Below, in pieces: positions 11,217 through 21,578 of a stretch of 64,000 nucleotides of DNA. This DNA is from Moniliella sp. 'wahieum' (Eukaryota; Basidiomycota; Moniliellomycetes; Moniliellales; Moniliellaceae), in assembly GCA_003971905.1 (NCBI GenBank), contig RSEE01000019.1:62001-126000 (forward strand), read 5' to 3'. A model generated the notes under the pieces. That model made no database searches. It saw only the letters and a list, made by a program, of their open reading frames with translations, and was not told the DNA's origin. Made by a program: the position numbers and the translations under genes. The first letter of the stretch is position 1. Each line of letters starts with the position of its first letter.

Positions 11217-11618
11217 TCAAGGAACCAGGGGGATCGCCAGGATATCAGGACCCTCCGGCTCTCGCCATCCGGTCCCGTACCCTAGGAAGCGCGTGTGGAC
11301 ACGGATGAACGTGGTTGACATCCGAGCGAGGAACCATTTCCACTGAGACTTAGTAGCCAACTCCTTCCAATGCGCAAACAACTTGCCCGCCGTCTTGGTG
11401 CCGTAGTATCCTCGCGTCGTCAGAACCAGGGGGAAAAACGGCTCTTGAGTGCGTCCCTGGTACTTGGCGTTCTTGTCGCATTCTGCTTGTTCAAGCAGCC
11501 GAAGCAGTTCCTTCTCCCGGCGTTCCAAAGGCGACGCAGTGCTCTCATGCACCACCCGCCGGTACGCGCTCTGCGCCTCCTGCGATCCCGTGTCGCGCAG
11601 CGTGTGGTCTACCTCCAT
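11217..11618 (-). pseudogene. Relic ORF, possibly the C-terminal end of a non-LTR retroelement polymerase
   Basis: A 133-residue open frame with the motif PFFPLVLTTRGYYGTKTAG and then a helical segment ending FIRVHTRFLG. The layout 'PLV-T-G' plus a helical tail resembles the extreme C-terminus of LINE-type polymerases from memory only. There is no upstream catalytic domain. It could equally be an unrelated orphan. Confidence 0.3.
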
Positions 11619-11885
11619 TCCGTTTTATCGCAGACCCCCTTTTTACTTTACGTAAAATTACACAAGCATGCCACCTGGCACGTTTCACCCGGCGCGTTCC
11701 AGGCGGGCGCAGCCAGGCGGATGCACATGGGTGATAAAATTCCGCCCGAGGCGTAGTAGTGAATACTATTCCGCTCTCCAGCGTGGAACGGTGGACCGGT
11801 GGCTAAGGTGGCGATGGGGGGAACGGTGGCTACGGTGGGGAAGGCGGACCCGGTGACTAAGATGGCGACGGTGCACCAAGCATCA

Positions 11886-11926
11886 AGCTGGGGCGAAGCC
11901 CCAGCTGACCGGGCCGTAGGCCCGGT
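11886..11926. other. Two consecutive perfect stem-loops
   Basis: Stem AGCTGGGGC/GCCCCAGCT (9 bp, loop GAA, 11886-11906) is followed one base later by ACCGGGCC/GGCCCGGT (8 bp, loop GTA, 11908-11926). Both are perfectly paired. Confidence 0.85.
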
Positions 11927-13459
11927 GGTCTTCTAGTAAGTAACAAAGCAGACGATTCCTACTTATATCGATATCAAAGCGAAAGAAGCTGAGAGGAAGG
12001 CCTACCTGCAATAATGCTTTTACTGGATCGGTTCATTGAGCCTCTTATTTATTGGGCTCAGTCGTCAGAACGAAAGGATGGCGCGATTGGGAAACGAGGG
12101 AGGATGGAAGGTAGCATGGAGAGCCTGCAACATGAAATAGCAGAATGCATTAAGCGGCGAGAGCCGAGGCGGCTCGATGGCCGAGGCCCGATGCCCGGAG
12201 CCCGAAGCCCGCCGCTCTTCCATGCCCGAAAAGATAACCAAGTGGGTCAAACAAATGGAGGTGTGGATGTGCCACACACACGATTATGAACATGGAACCC
12301 AACGGCAAATTTAACGTTTTGTGGGAAATGTATTAAAGCTTAAAGGTTACAAAGTTGCCCTTTCCTCTTCTGGATCAATACCAATGACCTCTATTTGCAT
12401 TGCCAGAGCCTCGTGATGCAGTGACGAATGAATGTCAAACGGCATCGTTGGTGGTGTGGATCCATCACCTATAATGCGTCGACACCCCTAGCGGCTGGGA
12501 TCGAACGCTACCCCAGTGCATCCACGTTCCATGCTGGAAGTATCATAGTGCGGTCAATCCACACAGAGTTTGCTGAGTTCAGAAAGGGGGCTTGTGGCCC
12601 CTGATGATGCTGTTCAGCTGTGGAGCCGATGAGAAGCTGGAAACTGAGGGCGTGCCAACGTTGAACCTGACAAACTAAGAATTCGAGGTGCGGTCCGAGG
12701 GGTCCAGCCTCAGACCACGATGCCCACCATGCCATCGTGGTCGTTGCCTCTCCAAGTGTTTTGGTCAGTGAAGCTCCGGAAGAAGCTTGAAGCACCCAGC
12801 ATGCGCCGCATATCCAAACAATAGCAAGGGATACTGGCCACGATGGTCTTATCTCTGCCCTGGGTTTTACCTAGGCGCCACAGTTCAAGATGATGGTGGT
12901 GGTGGGTGGTGATGCAATGATGGGGCATGGCTACAATGACGCGAATGTGGTTTTTGCTGGTGGGGCCAATCGATCATCCACCATACATAAATGATCATCG
13001 ATTGTCTCGCTACACAGGCACAGTGGCTGTTGTCCCCTTGGAACCGTGAGCGACAGGTGGTAGGGTTATTTGCAGTGCCGCAGAATGGCACTATCCTGCT
13101 CCTACCACCCTCTACACTGCCGCTGTGCCTGGCGCCCTACATCAGTGCATCATAGCGTCCCCGCTCATGAGCATGACCTCTATAGAGTTAGTATCAGTTT
13201 GGCATTATTTTTTTGCGGGTTACCACCCTAGCTATCCTATACCCTCGGATCGAATCCGCAATCAGTCCAGAATGGCAATACCGTTTGCCAGTTTGCCCTC
13301 ATTTGCTTGATCGACATGGTTCTGAGATCGGTTCTCTCGCTTCATATCATCGATGATAATATAGATCATCTCGTTAGCGTCTCGTATCGGATACCATCTC
13401 CCTAGTGCAGCTGACCCACCCGTGTCTCTTCGCTGAGTCGCATTGATATCAAAGAGAGG

Positions 13460-13466
13460 TATATAA
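13460..13466 (+). promoter_or_regulatory. Candidate TATA box of the RCF2-like gene
   Basis: TATATAA lies 143 bp upstream of the ATG at 13609, followed by a pyrimidine-rich leader. Position and sequence fit a core promoter. Confidence 0.45.
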
Positions 13467-13608
13467 CGTGCTCTTGTGGTCATCATCGTGCCCTCTCCAT
13501 CCACATCCACCTCTCCTTCCTTGTTTCTGGCCAAGCGTCCCTCTTCCTCTCGCACTCTTTTCTTTCCCTCTCTTCCCTTGAACTCCTTCTCTCTCGCACA
13601 CTCCTACA

Positions 13609-14360
13609 ATGGGTCTCCTTCACGTTCCTAGCTGGGCCGACTATGGCAACCACGAGTACCGTCAAGACCAATACTCATACGGTGTCAAAGCGGCCGCGGC
13701 AGGAGCCTTGAGTGGTGTCGGCTTGACCGTGCCCCTTCTTCTCGCCGCACGTCGGGCGGTGCCGGCTGTGCGCAAGATGCACTCGAGCGTGACCTGCTCC
13801 TTGATCGTATCGGCGGCCATCTTCGGTGGGGTATTTGCGGCCGACAAGGGTGGTCTGCGCTTTGGGCGGATGAACCGGTCGGACCACGGCCATGCCGTTC
13901 TGTCCCAATCGCAGCTTCGCCAAAACGAGATTTGGCGTGAGCTTTCTCCTCGTCAAAAGGCCCTCACTTTCCTGAAGGACAACAAAGTGGCTGTTGTCGC
14001 TACTGGGTACGTTTTTCCCTCCATCACGGTCATTCCTTTCTTTGCTAAGGAATATCTCGACCCGCAGTTGAAAAAGCCAATACTAACCTTCCCCTATCCT
14101 TTCCCCAGCGGCATTACTTCTCTTGCCCTCTTCTTCCTGTATCTCCAGCGTCAACCGATGTCAGCTTGGCAGAAGCTGGTTCAGGCACGTGTATGGGCGC
14201 AGGGGGTGACGGTTACTAGCGCCCTTGGCATGGCCGGTCTTTGTTCGGTGTCCACCCGGGTGACGAACTGGAGAAGGTGCGGAACCAGGCGGAACGTGAC
14301 TCTTGGTTGTCGCTCCTCAATGTTCAGGGAGTGGAGAACTACACATCTGTAACGAAGTAA
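13609..14360 (+). CDS. Rcf2/HIG1-type respiratory supercomplex factor
   Basis: Likely mitochondrial inner-membrane protein that supports cytochrome oxidase and supercomplex assembly. Seen: opening GLLHVPSWADYGNHEYR, a hydrophobic helix (AAAAGALSGVGLTVPLLLAA), a second helix (SLIVSAAIFGGVFAAD), then IWRELSPRQKALTFLKDNK followed by another helix pair typical of HIG1 proteins. The intron at 14007-14108 (GTACGT...CCCCAG) joins VVATG to GITSLALFF. It is 102 nt, a multiple of three, and free of stops. Near 14245 the frame slips; the sensible tail reads GVHPGDELEKVRNQAERDSW and ends at TAA 14358-14360. Family call rests on helix layout and motif memory. Confidence 0.65.
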
Positions 14361-14770
14361 AGCGAGATAATGAAGCTTGACTGGACTTGTGCCATCCTTC
14401 CAACCTGGTCTCTCTGCCGTGATGGACCGTGCGAAAGGATGGTCACCCAGAGCGGACGATTGAACTTGATGAATTTCCCGACCAATACGATCACTGAAAA
14501 TTGTGGCACAATCGAGTCCGTGTGACACGTTAGAACGAGTGGAAGCGTGACCTGGATTAGTCGGATACGTCTCTTCGTCAATGTAGTTTTACCTCTTTTA
14601 TCTGCAAACAGGAGGGTCTGACGGTTTGACAAGTATAGCTCGTCCTTTCCATACATTAGTCTGACTGGCTGGAGCATCTACTGCGACCCTTGCCAACATT
14701 AACGCCATCGGAACAGAACGTGGACCATACAATCGGATCAGCGTAACTGGCCCCGGAGCGGGCTTAGGCC
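14361..14770. other. Convergent 3' region between RCF2-like and NASP
   Basis: About 410 bp between two convergent genes. No ORF or repeat of note; it should contain both 3' UTRs. Confidence 0.4.
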
Positions 14771-16132
14771 TTAGGCACTTGGCTGCTCTTCTGCACTTCG
14801 TTTTTCGCCTGTAGCAGGCGCCTTGCCATTCGTATCAGGCATCGAGGGCGACGCCGACGCCTTGCCCGAGTCCACAGGCTTAGTGTCCGTCTTCCGCCGT
14901 TTGACGCGAGACGACAGATCGTTAACTGGCCCAGCAGGAGCAGCGGGTGCAAAGGGTGTACCAGAAGCGCTGCCTCCCGTAGCCGAGTTGGTCGAAGCGC
15001 CCAAAAAGGCTTCTTGGATGGTCTTTTGGAGCGCCTCCTTGCTTCCTAAGGGAAATGCATCCGAAGAGGACGTCTCGGCCTTGGTCTCGGAGAGTTTGAG
15101 CTCCAGGTCGCCCAGAAGCTCCACCACCTCCTGCAATTCGGCTTGAACTTTGGGCAAGGTACCAAGAGGAACAATATCATCGAAACGTTGGGTGGACTGG
15201 GGCACATTCCCCTCATTGGCCTTGAGCTTCTCTGCAAACGCTTCTACCTCAACTTTGCGTAGCTGAAGGGCATCGATTGCCCCCTTGACCAACTCGGTGG
15301 CCTTGGCACGCGCGGCCACGTCAGGGTGGTACTCGAGTGCCAATGCGGTGCGCAGACGGCCATCGGCGACGCGGCGGTGATATTTGGGGAGACCAAGCTT
15401 GGTAGCGTCCTCCACCACATCCAGACTCGCCTCATAATCCGATGCGGCTTGAGTAAAGTTCTCCATTTCGAGCCCGAGGTCGCCCAGGTCGGAGAGCACA
15501 TCGCTCAGCTCGAGCCATACATCCTTCTGATCAAGATGTTTGCCATCGTACGTGATCAGTGTCGGGCCAGATGAGGAAGAGGATGCAGCCAACAGTTTGT
15601 TGTACGCGACGCGAGCCATATCAAGAGCCCCAAAGGCCAACCCCAAATCATCTTGCTCCTCGTCCTCGTCCTCAGGTTCGGCAGCTTGCTCGTCCCCTTC
15701 CTCTTCTTCCTCGTAATCACCCCCAAAGTGAAAGCGGCCGCCATTGGCCGAGGAACCATCGACCGCCTTGCTCACTGCGGCAGCTGTGGGGGGCGGGGCA
15801 CCGCCCAACGCACCCGAGTTGGCAATGGCCAGTTGCATCAAAGCACGGCCATACTTATGAAGGATGGGCGCCAAGTTGGGCGAGTTGGGTCCATAAACCG
15901 GACCGTCCGACGCGGTGCTCTTTCCCTTTCCCTTGCCCTTAACCGAAGCCGGAGCGGGCGGGTCCACTTGGCCCTCGAGAATCTCGAGTACCTCGGCCAA
16001 TTTGTCCGCGGCGGCCTCCCAGTGCTTGAGGCCAAGTTCGCGGCAGCCCTCATTGTACAGTTGCCGAGTGGGCGACGGGGGAGGCACGTCCGCGTCGGGC
16101 ATGGTGGCAGTAGCAGTGGCGGTGGCGGGCAT
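14771..16132 (-). CDS. NASP/Hif1/Sim3-type histone H3-H4 chaperone
   Basis: Nuclear SHNi-TPR protein that binds H3 and H4 and delivers histones. This is one uninterrupted 453-residue frame. Seen: TPR1 (TRQLYNEGCRELGLKHWEAA, about residues 23-57), TPR2 containing GPNSPNLAPILHKYGRALMQ, split by a very acidic insert (runs of E and D at about residues 138-163) as is diagnostic of the family, then the helix pair DVWLELSDVLSDLGDLGLEM and SDYEASLDVVEDATKL. A helical C-terminal region follows, with a basic VKRRKT nuclear signal near residue 413. It is divergent from the next gene, sharing a 239-bp promoter. No frame slips, unlike many neighbours. Confidence 0.88.
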   Translation of the reverse strand: MPATATATATMPDADVPPPSPTRQLYNEGCRELGLKHWEAAADKLAEVLEILEGQVDPPAPASVKGKGKGKSTASDGPVYGPNSPNLAPILHKYGRALMQLAIANSGALGGAPPPTAAAVSKAVDGSSANGGRFHFGGDYEEEEEGDEQAAEPEDEDEEQDDLGLAFGALDMARVAYNKLLAASSSSSGPTLITYDGKHLDQKDVWLELSDVLSDLGDLGLEMENFTQAASDYEASLDVVEDATKLGLPKYHRRVADGRLRTALALEYHPDVAARAKATELVKGAIDALQLRKVEVEAFAEKLKANEGNVPQSTQRFDDIVPLGTLPKVQAELQEVVELLGDLELKLSETKAETSSSDAFPLGSKEALQKTIQEAFLGASTNSATGGSASGTPFAPAAPAGPVNDLSSRVKRRKTDTKPVDSGKASASPSMPDTNGKAPATGEKRSAEEQPSA

Positions 16133-16295
16133 GGTGATGGGAGGGGAACGACAAGCGAGGTTTTTCGCGTGGGCTGCGGGATCTCATTTCCAATTTCGCA
16201 AACCACGCGACGTGGATGGGTGAGCGCGTGAGCGTGACGCATGAGCTCTCGTGAGCAGTAGGGTTGGCGCCCCCGTTGGGTCGCGCTGCCACATG

Positions 16296-16305
16296 TTAGG
16301 GTTAG
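16296..16305. promoter_or_regulatory. TTAGGGTTAG motif in the shared NASP promoter
   Basis: TTAGGGTTAG, with a second TAGGGTT at 16259-16265, in the 239-bp gap between two divergent genes. It resembles the Tbf1-type half-telomeric motif of fungal housekeeping promoters. Confidence 0.45.
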
Positions 16306-16371
16306 CCTCCCCGCGTCGCGTCCACATGAGCAAGCAATGGGGCGGTTGAGCCCATCCCAGCGCAACCAACC

Positions 16372-18024
16372 ATGCGCAACATCCCTCTCGGCGGCCCTGT
16401 CAAGGGTGTGTCCCGCAACAAGGGAAAGAGCAAGGCCACCGCTTCGGCATCGGAAGCACCTTCCCGTGCCCGTTCTCGCCGCCCGGCTGTCCAGGCCTTC
16501 GTCGACGATGAGGCCGACTCGGGTGCTGAGCAGGCCAGTTCCAGCGGCAGCGGCAGCGACACGGGCAGCGCGTGGGGTGAAAGCGACGAAGGAGGATCAG
16601 AATCTTCCGATGGTGATGTTGCTCGCCCACGTAGGCGCGTCTCTGCTGCTGAGAAAGATGCGGCGAGCGACCTGAGCTTTTCGGAGGACGACGACCAAAG
16701 TCACACTTCGGACGACGACTTCGCCCCACGCGACACGTTTTCCCTGGCCACTGGCAAGGCGCGTGGCAAAAAGCGGGTGAGAGGATGGCCAGGCCCCAAG
16801 TGGCAGCTCAAGCGCTGGCGCCGCGTTGTCCCGGAGGAGCGTGATGCGGTGACTGGGGAGGGGGGCCTGGTTTGGCGCGAGGCGCGACACATTCTCAATG
16901 AGCACTCGCGCCGCGAACAAGATGTTCTCAAAGCTCTTCTGCAACAGGCTTTGGCCAAAACGGATGCTGCTCTGGCCAAGGAACGCATTCCCCGGGAGCC
17001 ACGACTTCCCTCGGCCGTCGTCTCGGCTGCGGCCGGAGGGTGGGGAGCCGCGACAAGCGCAGCTGTGGCTGGTGGGGGGGAGAGTAGCTTGGTCGCCTGG
17101 AAGATGGAGGAGCAAGGGGACCTAGCGGGCCTGTTTGATGGCGACGAAGAGCGCGATGATAAGGTCAATGGCTTTGATGGTGAAATTGCCGACATGGAAC
17201 GAGTTCTTCTCCCTGAGGCGGAGCAGACGGCCCATCTCTTTGCCGCCCGCGAACAGCAAGACCAAGTGATTGCTCGTCTTAAAGCTGTACGAGATAAGCT
17301 TCGGAAAGAACTGAACGATACTCCGTCGAGTTCAGGGCCTAGTGTACGTACTTTCTCTCGTCGTATTATAAGACGCAATCCTGACATCTATTCCTTCAGG
17401 TATACCGCCAACTATACCCCACGGCCCTCTCGGGCGCGGTTACTCAGGAAGATGAGGAAAATCGGGAAGAAATCAGCGACGATGCCGTGGCAGCTGCGAC
17501 ACAGGAGGCCGTCGATGCTGGTGTCGAGATTGAGGAGGACGAGGAGTCGGAGGGTCTGCGCAAGGAGCGCCCTTCGTCCCCGGCACCGGAGGCTGAAGAC
17601 CCTAGTTCGACCAGGACGGATCCCGACGTTGCACCAAGGACATCGCAATCCCCCCCGAACGTCCAAGACACCCCGCGCCAGGCAGAGCAGAGGTACCTCT
17701 CATTCAAGAAGGATGTCTGGATCGCAACCACGTGGGTTGCAGAGCGCTAGGTCAGACCGCTCCCACCGCCTAACCGCTGTGGACGGAAGTCTGACGAGTC
17801 CGTTAGGTCAACGGTCTACACGCAGCACGGCTCCCGTTTCCCATTTACCTGAAGGTCCGGCGGGACATCCGTCGGATAACGGCAGTCAACAAGGATCTCC
17901 GACCGGATCTTCCCCTGCACAGGGAGAGACGCCAGGACCATTAGAGGGATCAGGTATGGCCAGCTTCTTCTCTTCCGTCGCCGGGCGCGTCCGTGGTGCG
18001 TTCAATGCTACGGCCGAGAGTTGA
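16372..18024 (+). CDS. Unrecognised acidic, Ser-rich, probably nuclear protein
   Basis: Not recognised. Exon 1 (16372-17343) encodes an Arg/Lys-rich start, an acidic Ser/Asp/Glu stretch (about residues 45-125), a basic patch (KARGKKRVRGWPGPKWQLKR) and then charged helices likely to form coiled coil (about 170-320), including ARHILNEHSRREQDVLKALL. An intron at 17344-17399 (GTACGT...TTCAG) leads to exon 2 starting VYRQLYPTALSGAV and a Glu/Asp/Pro-rich tail. That frame ends at 17750. A second frame continues to 18024 and ends GMASFFSSVAGRVRGAFNA, a plausible true C-terminus if one base has been lost near 17740. Shared promoter with the histone chaperone hints at a chromatin or nuclear role, but that is only context. 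Confidence 0.7.
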   Translation: MRNIPLGGPVKGVSRNKGKSKATASASEAPSRARSRRPAVQAFVDDEADSGAEQASSSGSGSDTGSAWGESDEGGSESSDGDVARPRRRVSAAEKDAASDLSFSEDDDQSHTSDDDFAPRDTFSLATGKARGKKRVRGWPGPKWQLKRWRRVVPEERDAVTGEGGLVWREARHILNEHSRREQDVLKALLQQALAKTDAALAKERIPREPRLPSAVVSAAAGGWGAATSAAVAGGGESSLVAWKMEEQGDLAGLFDGDEERDDKVNGFDGEIADMERVLLPEAEQTAHLFAAREQQDQVIARLKAVRDKLRKELNDTPSSSGPSVRTFSRRIIRRNPDIYSFRYTANYTPRPSRARLLRKMRKIGKKSATMPWQLRHRRPSMLVSRLRRTRSRRVCARSALRPRHRRLKTLVRPGRIPTLHQGHRNPPRTSKTPRARQSRGTSHSRRMSGSQPRGLQSARSDRSHRLTAVDGSLTSPLGQRSTRSTAPVSHLPEGPAGHPSDNGSQQGSPTGSSPAQGETPGPLEGSGMASFFSSVAGRVRGAFNATAES

Positions 18025-18688
18025 GCGCGTGGAGGTATATGCGCCTAGAGGAGAGCCTGGCTCTGTATGAGCGCAACAACTTCTATTGCCTGTATGTTAG
18101 TAGTATTCCTTGTTGCCTTGGTGTTTTGTTTCTGTGGTGCCGTCGGTTGCATAGGATACGACAGTGGATTGTGGCAGGGCCGGAATCGTCGCAGTGTTTC
18201 GCTCATCTCCCCTGGTTGAAAGTCTGATGATCCAGCATGGGGTTGAGCTGCTCTCCCCCCCCTCAGGGCCAGTGGTGCCAGCAAGACTGCTTCCGGCAGG
18301 CAAGTCACGCTGGCCGCGTCCAGCGACGCGCAGACTCGCAATCTCCTTCAAGGGGGGCACGCGGTGGGCATGCTGGAATACTCCCTGGGTGGGCTAGGTC
18401 GGTATACCATCACGTGATGATGGGTTGCTCGTTGCTAGTCGGCTTGACCAAGGGACACTGCTAGGGTTAGGCTGGCGGGACATGACGCAATTGAAATTGC
18501 CATTGAATTGTGATTTGAAATTGAAAGTCGGGCTCTTTTGATTTCGCCCGTGTTCGATATTTCTTTTCGAGCATCTTCGCCCAGCTTCGCGAATCAACCA
18601 ACGGCAGGGGCCAAAGACTGAATTTAAAGGACCCCTTTCTCGTCTCGCTCCCTCCTTGATCTTATCCTCCATCTCCTTACCATCCACC
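18025..18688. other. FES1 upstream region
   Basis: Contains a CTAGGGTTAG element at 18461-18470 and a pyrimidine-rich leader just before the FES1 ATG. No gene seen. Confidence 0.45.
18461..18470 (+). promoter_or_regulatory. CTAGGGTTAG element upstream of FES1
   Basis: Tbf1-like word, 219 bp upstream of the FES1 ATG. Confidence 0.4.
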
Positions 18689-20127
18689 ATGACCAGCTCC
18701 ACTGCCGACCAGCTTCTCAAGTGGGGCATTGCCAACAGCTCGTCTGATGCACACCAGTCCATCGCTGCATTGGGCGAGGACATCCAGTCCGGCAAGCGCG
18801 CCGATTTGGCTGATCCTGGCCTGTACCAGAAGCTGATGGGCAAATCCGAAGCCGACATGATGAAGGAGCAGCTCACTGTGGCTGTTGATACGGGCGCAGC
18901 GTAGAGGACCGTGCTACGGCCTTGGACAACTTTGAAATGGTACGTCTTCCCCAAATCTGTGCGTCCCAAGATGCACCCTGCTAACACCCTTCTCTTTTAG
19001 CTCGCCGAGTCGATTGACAATGCCAACTTGATGGAGAACATGCAAATGTGGCCCGTCTTCCTCAAACTGTGTCCGATCCATCGGTAGACATCCAAATCGG
19101 AGCCGCTTGGAACGTCGGGACGGCTGTGCAAAATAATGATAAGGCACAAATGGTGGTGCTGCGTCACGGTTTCCTCCCTGCCCTTCTCAACTTGCTGAGC
19201 ACAGTCCCTCCTCTGCGGTCCGAAGTAAGGTGGCCTATGCCCTTAGTGGGCTCCTCAAGAACAACCCAGCTGCTATCCGTGCTCTGGATGAACCAAGCTC
19301 TTCGAACGAGTCTGGGTGGGTGACTTTGGCCAAGGCATTGCAAGACCCTTCGATCAGCTCCGGCGCAAGATTACGTTTTTGGTGTACAATCTGCTCCTTC
19401 AAGACGTCGAGCCCCATGAAGAGGAACCTTTGCCTGCTCCGTTTTCTCCTGCACCTGCTCCAACTTCAGCCACGACCACGTCCGGTCCTGCCAGCACCAG
19501 CACTGCTGTCACTGTGACTTCCCATGCCTCCTCTCCTGCTCCATCTGTGGATGCGGCTGCCCCGTTGGAGCAAGGGCCCGCCACAGCTGGTGTTGCCTAC
19601 CCCGATGTACCCCTTCGTCTGGCGAAGGCGGGCGTGTTCAAGTTTTGGCGAGCAGCCTCCTTCCTCAAGGGGGTGATGCCAACCTCCCTGCCGGCGCCTA
19701 CCAGGCAGTAACGGACGTTGGGCCCGATGCAGACCAAGAGCCGCGGTTGGACGTGGACTATGCCGAAAAGGCTGTTCGAACGTTGGCCACTCTGAGTCAA
19801 AATGTGGCCCAGCGCAAGTCCCAAACGATGCGGGAGTGATTGGTTCGACGCATTTTACCAAGTCCCTTCTGTTTCGTCCTTGGTGTCCTCGCTCAGCCTG
19901 CGCCGGGCGGAAGCGAACCATGGCACCAAGCTTTGGGAATCGAGCCTGAGGAGTGGGCCGCGTTCCAAAAAACGTACCGGCATTGTAAGCAGACCTCATG
20001 CATCATGTTCTACCAACTTTTGTGCAATATCAATGTTTTCCGTACTTTGATTACACCGGAATCCGTAGCTTCTGCCTTCGGATGGCTCTGTCCAATGCTT
20101 AATGCCCCCGCAAGCAAGAAGAGGTGA
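18689..20127 (+). CDS. FES1: Fes1, Hsp70 nucleotide-exchange factor (HspBP1 family)
   Basis: Armadillo-repeat cytosolic factor that releases ADP from Hsp70 and helps clear misfolded proteins. Seen: TADQLLKWGIANSSSD at the start, the linker VEDRATALDNFEM, then after the intron (18940-19000) LAESIDNANLMENMQMWP, DPSVDIQIGAAWNVGTAVQN, KVAYALSGLLKNNPAAIRAL and RRKITFLVYNLLLQD. These are the family's armadillo helices in order. A Pro/Ala/Thr-rich insertion follows (about 19420-19590), then LDVDYAEKAVRTLATLSQN and EPEEWAAFQKTY near the end. Frame slips occur near 18903, 19055, 19220, 19360, 19650 and 19840. The exact C-terminus is uncertain: either an intron at about 19986 or readthrough to 20127. 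Confidence 0.85.
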
Positions 20128-20489
20128 AACGTTGGCTCTCGTAACGATGAAGACATTCGCCTTGGCTTCTGCGCTCATGCGGCTGAAATGGGGTATCAAA
20201 CTCATGTTGTCCCGACTATATATAGACTCGCTACTGCCATAGCTGAGTATCGACGTCATACTGTGCATCCACGCATCTGCCCTCAAAGGATGATGAAACG
20301 AGGCATGGAAACTACAAAAAACGAGGGTGTCTGCGGGACGGCAGAGGCCTGAAGCTTGAAGAGGGAAAAGAGCCCAGAGCAACGCCTCGGGGATAAAGAT
20401 GCGCTATGAGGGGTAAGGTGCAAGCTGCCCAAAAGGCATTGGCAGGGCATGCAACAATAGATGGATTACACGACACTCCCGTGAGCAGC
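20128..20489. other. Convergent 3' region of FES1 and eL30
   Basis: About 360 bp without a supported gene; contains TATATATAG near 20218. Presumably both 3' UTRs. Confidence 0.35.
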
Positions 20490-20890
20490 TTAGTTGGAAA
20501 CCGAGCTGAGGAGGTCCGAGTCACCAGCGTCCGTCACGGCAAGAACGCTTCACAAGTTGATAAGTTAGTGGCCGGGTATCGTGGAGGAAAGGAGGTAGGC
20601 AGGACACGTACCCGACACGGAAAAGCTTGCCAGAGGCGGTGCCAAGAGCAACGTTCGAGCCCTGGTAGTGGTGCACCAGCGTCTTGGACAGCATGGCGTA
20701 GTACTCCAGCTCCGACTTGCGCAGCGGGGGGTGTTGGCCGAGATGAGGACGAGCTTGGCCTTGCCGTTCCGCAGGTCTTGAGCGTGCTGGAGTAGCCAAG
20801 CTGGACCTTGCCCGACTTCATGACAAGTTGCAGCTTGCCATTGATGTTCTCCTGCGTCGAGGTCTTCTTCTTGTTGCTCACAGGCGCCAT
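20490..20890 (-). CDS. RPL30: Ribosomal protein eL30
   Basis: Large-subunit ribosomal protein. Seen: [20 protein letters not shown], then [36 protein letters not shown] and [17 protein letters not shown]. After an intron (20548-20611, GTACGT donor, CTAAC branch) comes [18 protein letters not shown]. Exon 1 is in three frames: a C is missing from ACC(C)TGCGG and another from the C-run before the LRKSELE segment. Both are homopolymer contractions. With an essential and perfectly conserved protein this points to consensus error. Divergent from eL37. Confidence 0.92.
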
Positions 20891-21578
20891 CTTGGACTGC
20901 AGATCCCATCGACGTCAGTATCTCCCACCCCTGTAAGCGGCATCCAAAGTGATCTGCTTGGCCAGGAAAGGCGCATGACGACCCGCCTGGGAGCTAGACC
21001 ACACCGAGATAGACCTCACTCTCAGGACCACGGTACTCACAAGGTGTCACAAAGTCGTCGGTGAGGACGAACAGGACGGCCGTGGCAGCGATGTTTGGCT
21101 ATGCCGGCTGCTTCAGGGGCAACAGGGTTACAACAAGGCATCGGGTACACTGGCGAGGTGCACATCCGCCGCAGCACATGGCGCAGACGATTATGCAACT
21201 GGCGCCATGCCATAACGAAAGTTTATTTTACACTAGGGTTATATCTTCTCCCTAGCAGCAACCCTACCTTCTCGCCTCGGCGTCTCCTGGCAGCAGCCCA
21301 AACGTCTGTCAGCAGCACCATCGAGCGTCACTCCAAGTAGCAAGGTGAGCTTCCCCCCCCAGACGAGTTTGCGTGCCGGCTAGCCCCTGCGTGACCTTCC
21401 CGCGGCTTCTGGCTTCACTTCGAATCGCCTGGACCGCTCGTGCTATCGCCCTGGTCTGTTGCGACCCATGGACGTCGCGTTGTCGTGTCCACTGGGCCTG
21501 TAGGCGCTGGGGGCCTGGGCTACTGCGCATGCAAGTGCTCGAAGCAATTTTCTGACCTGCTTGAACCTCCCAGACAAA
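20891..21578. promoter_or_regulatory. Bidirectional eL30/eL37 promoter region
   Basis: A 688-bp gap between two divergent ribosomal protein genes. It contains CTAGGGTT at 21233-21240 and AACCCTAC at 21260-21267, facing each other. Such Tbf1-like words mark ribosomal protein promoters in many fungi; the role here is inferred. Confidence 0.55.

Larger units (their letters stand above)
11619..13608. other. Gene-poor 2-kb interval
   Basis: No supported gene. It contains GGTGGC-rich repeats (11790-11870), two perfect hairpins (11886-11926) and the RCF2-like promoter at its right end, with TATATAA at 13460-13466. Confidence 0.4.
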
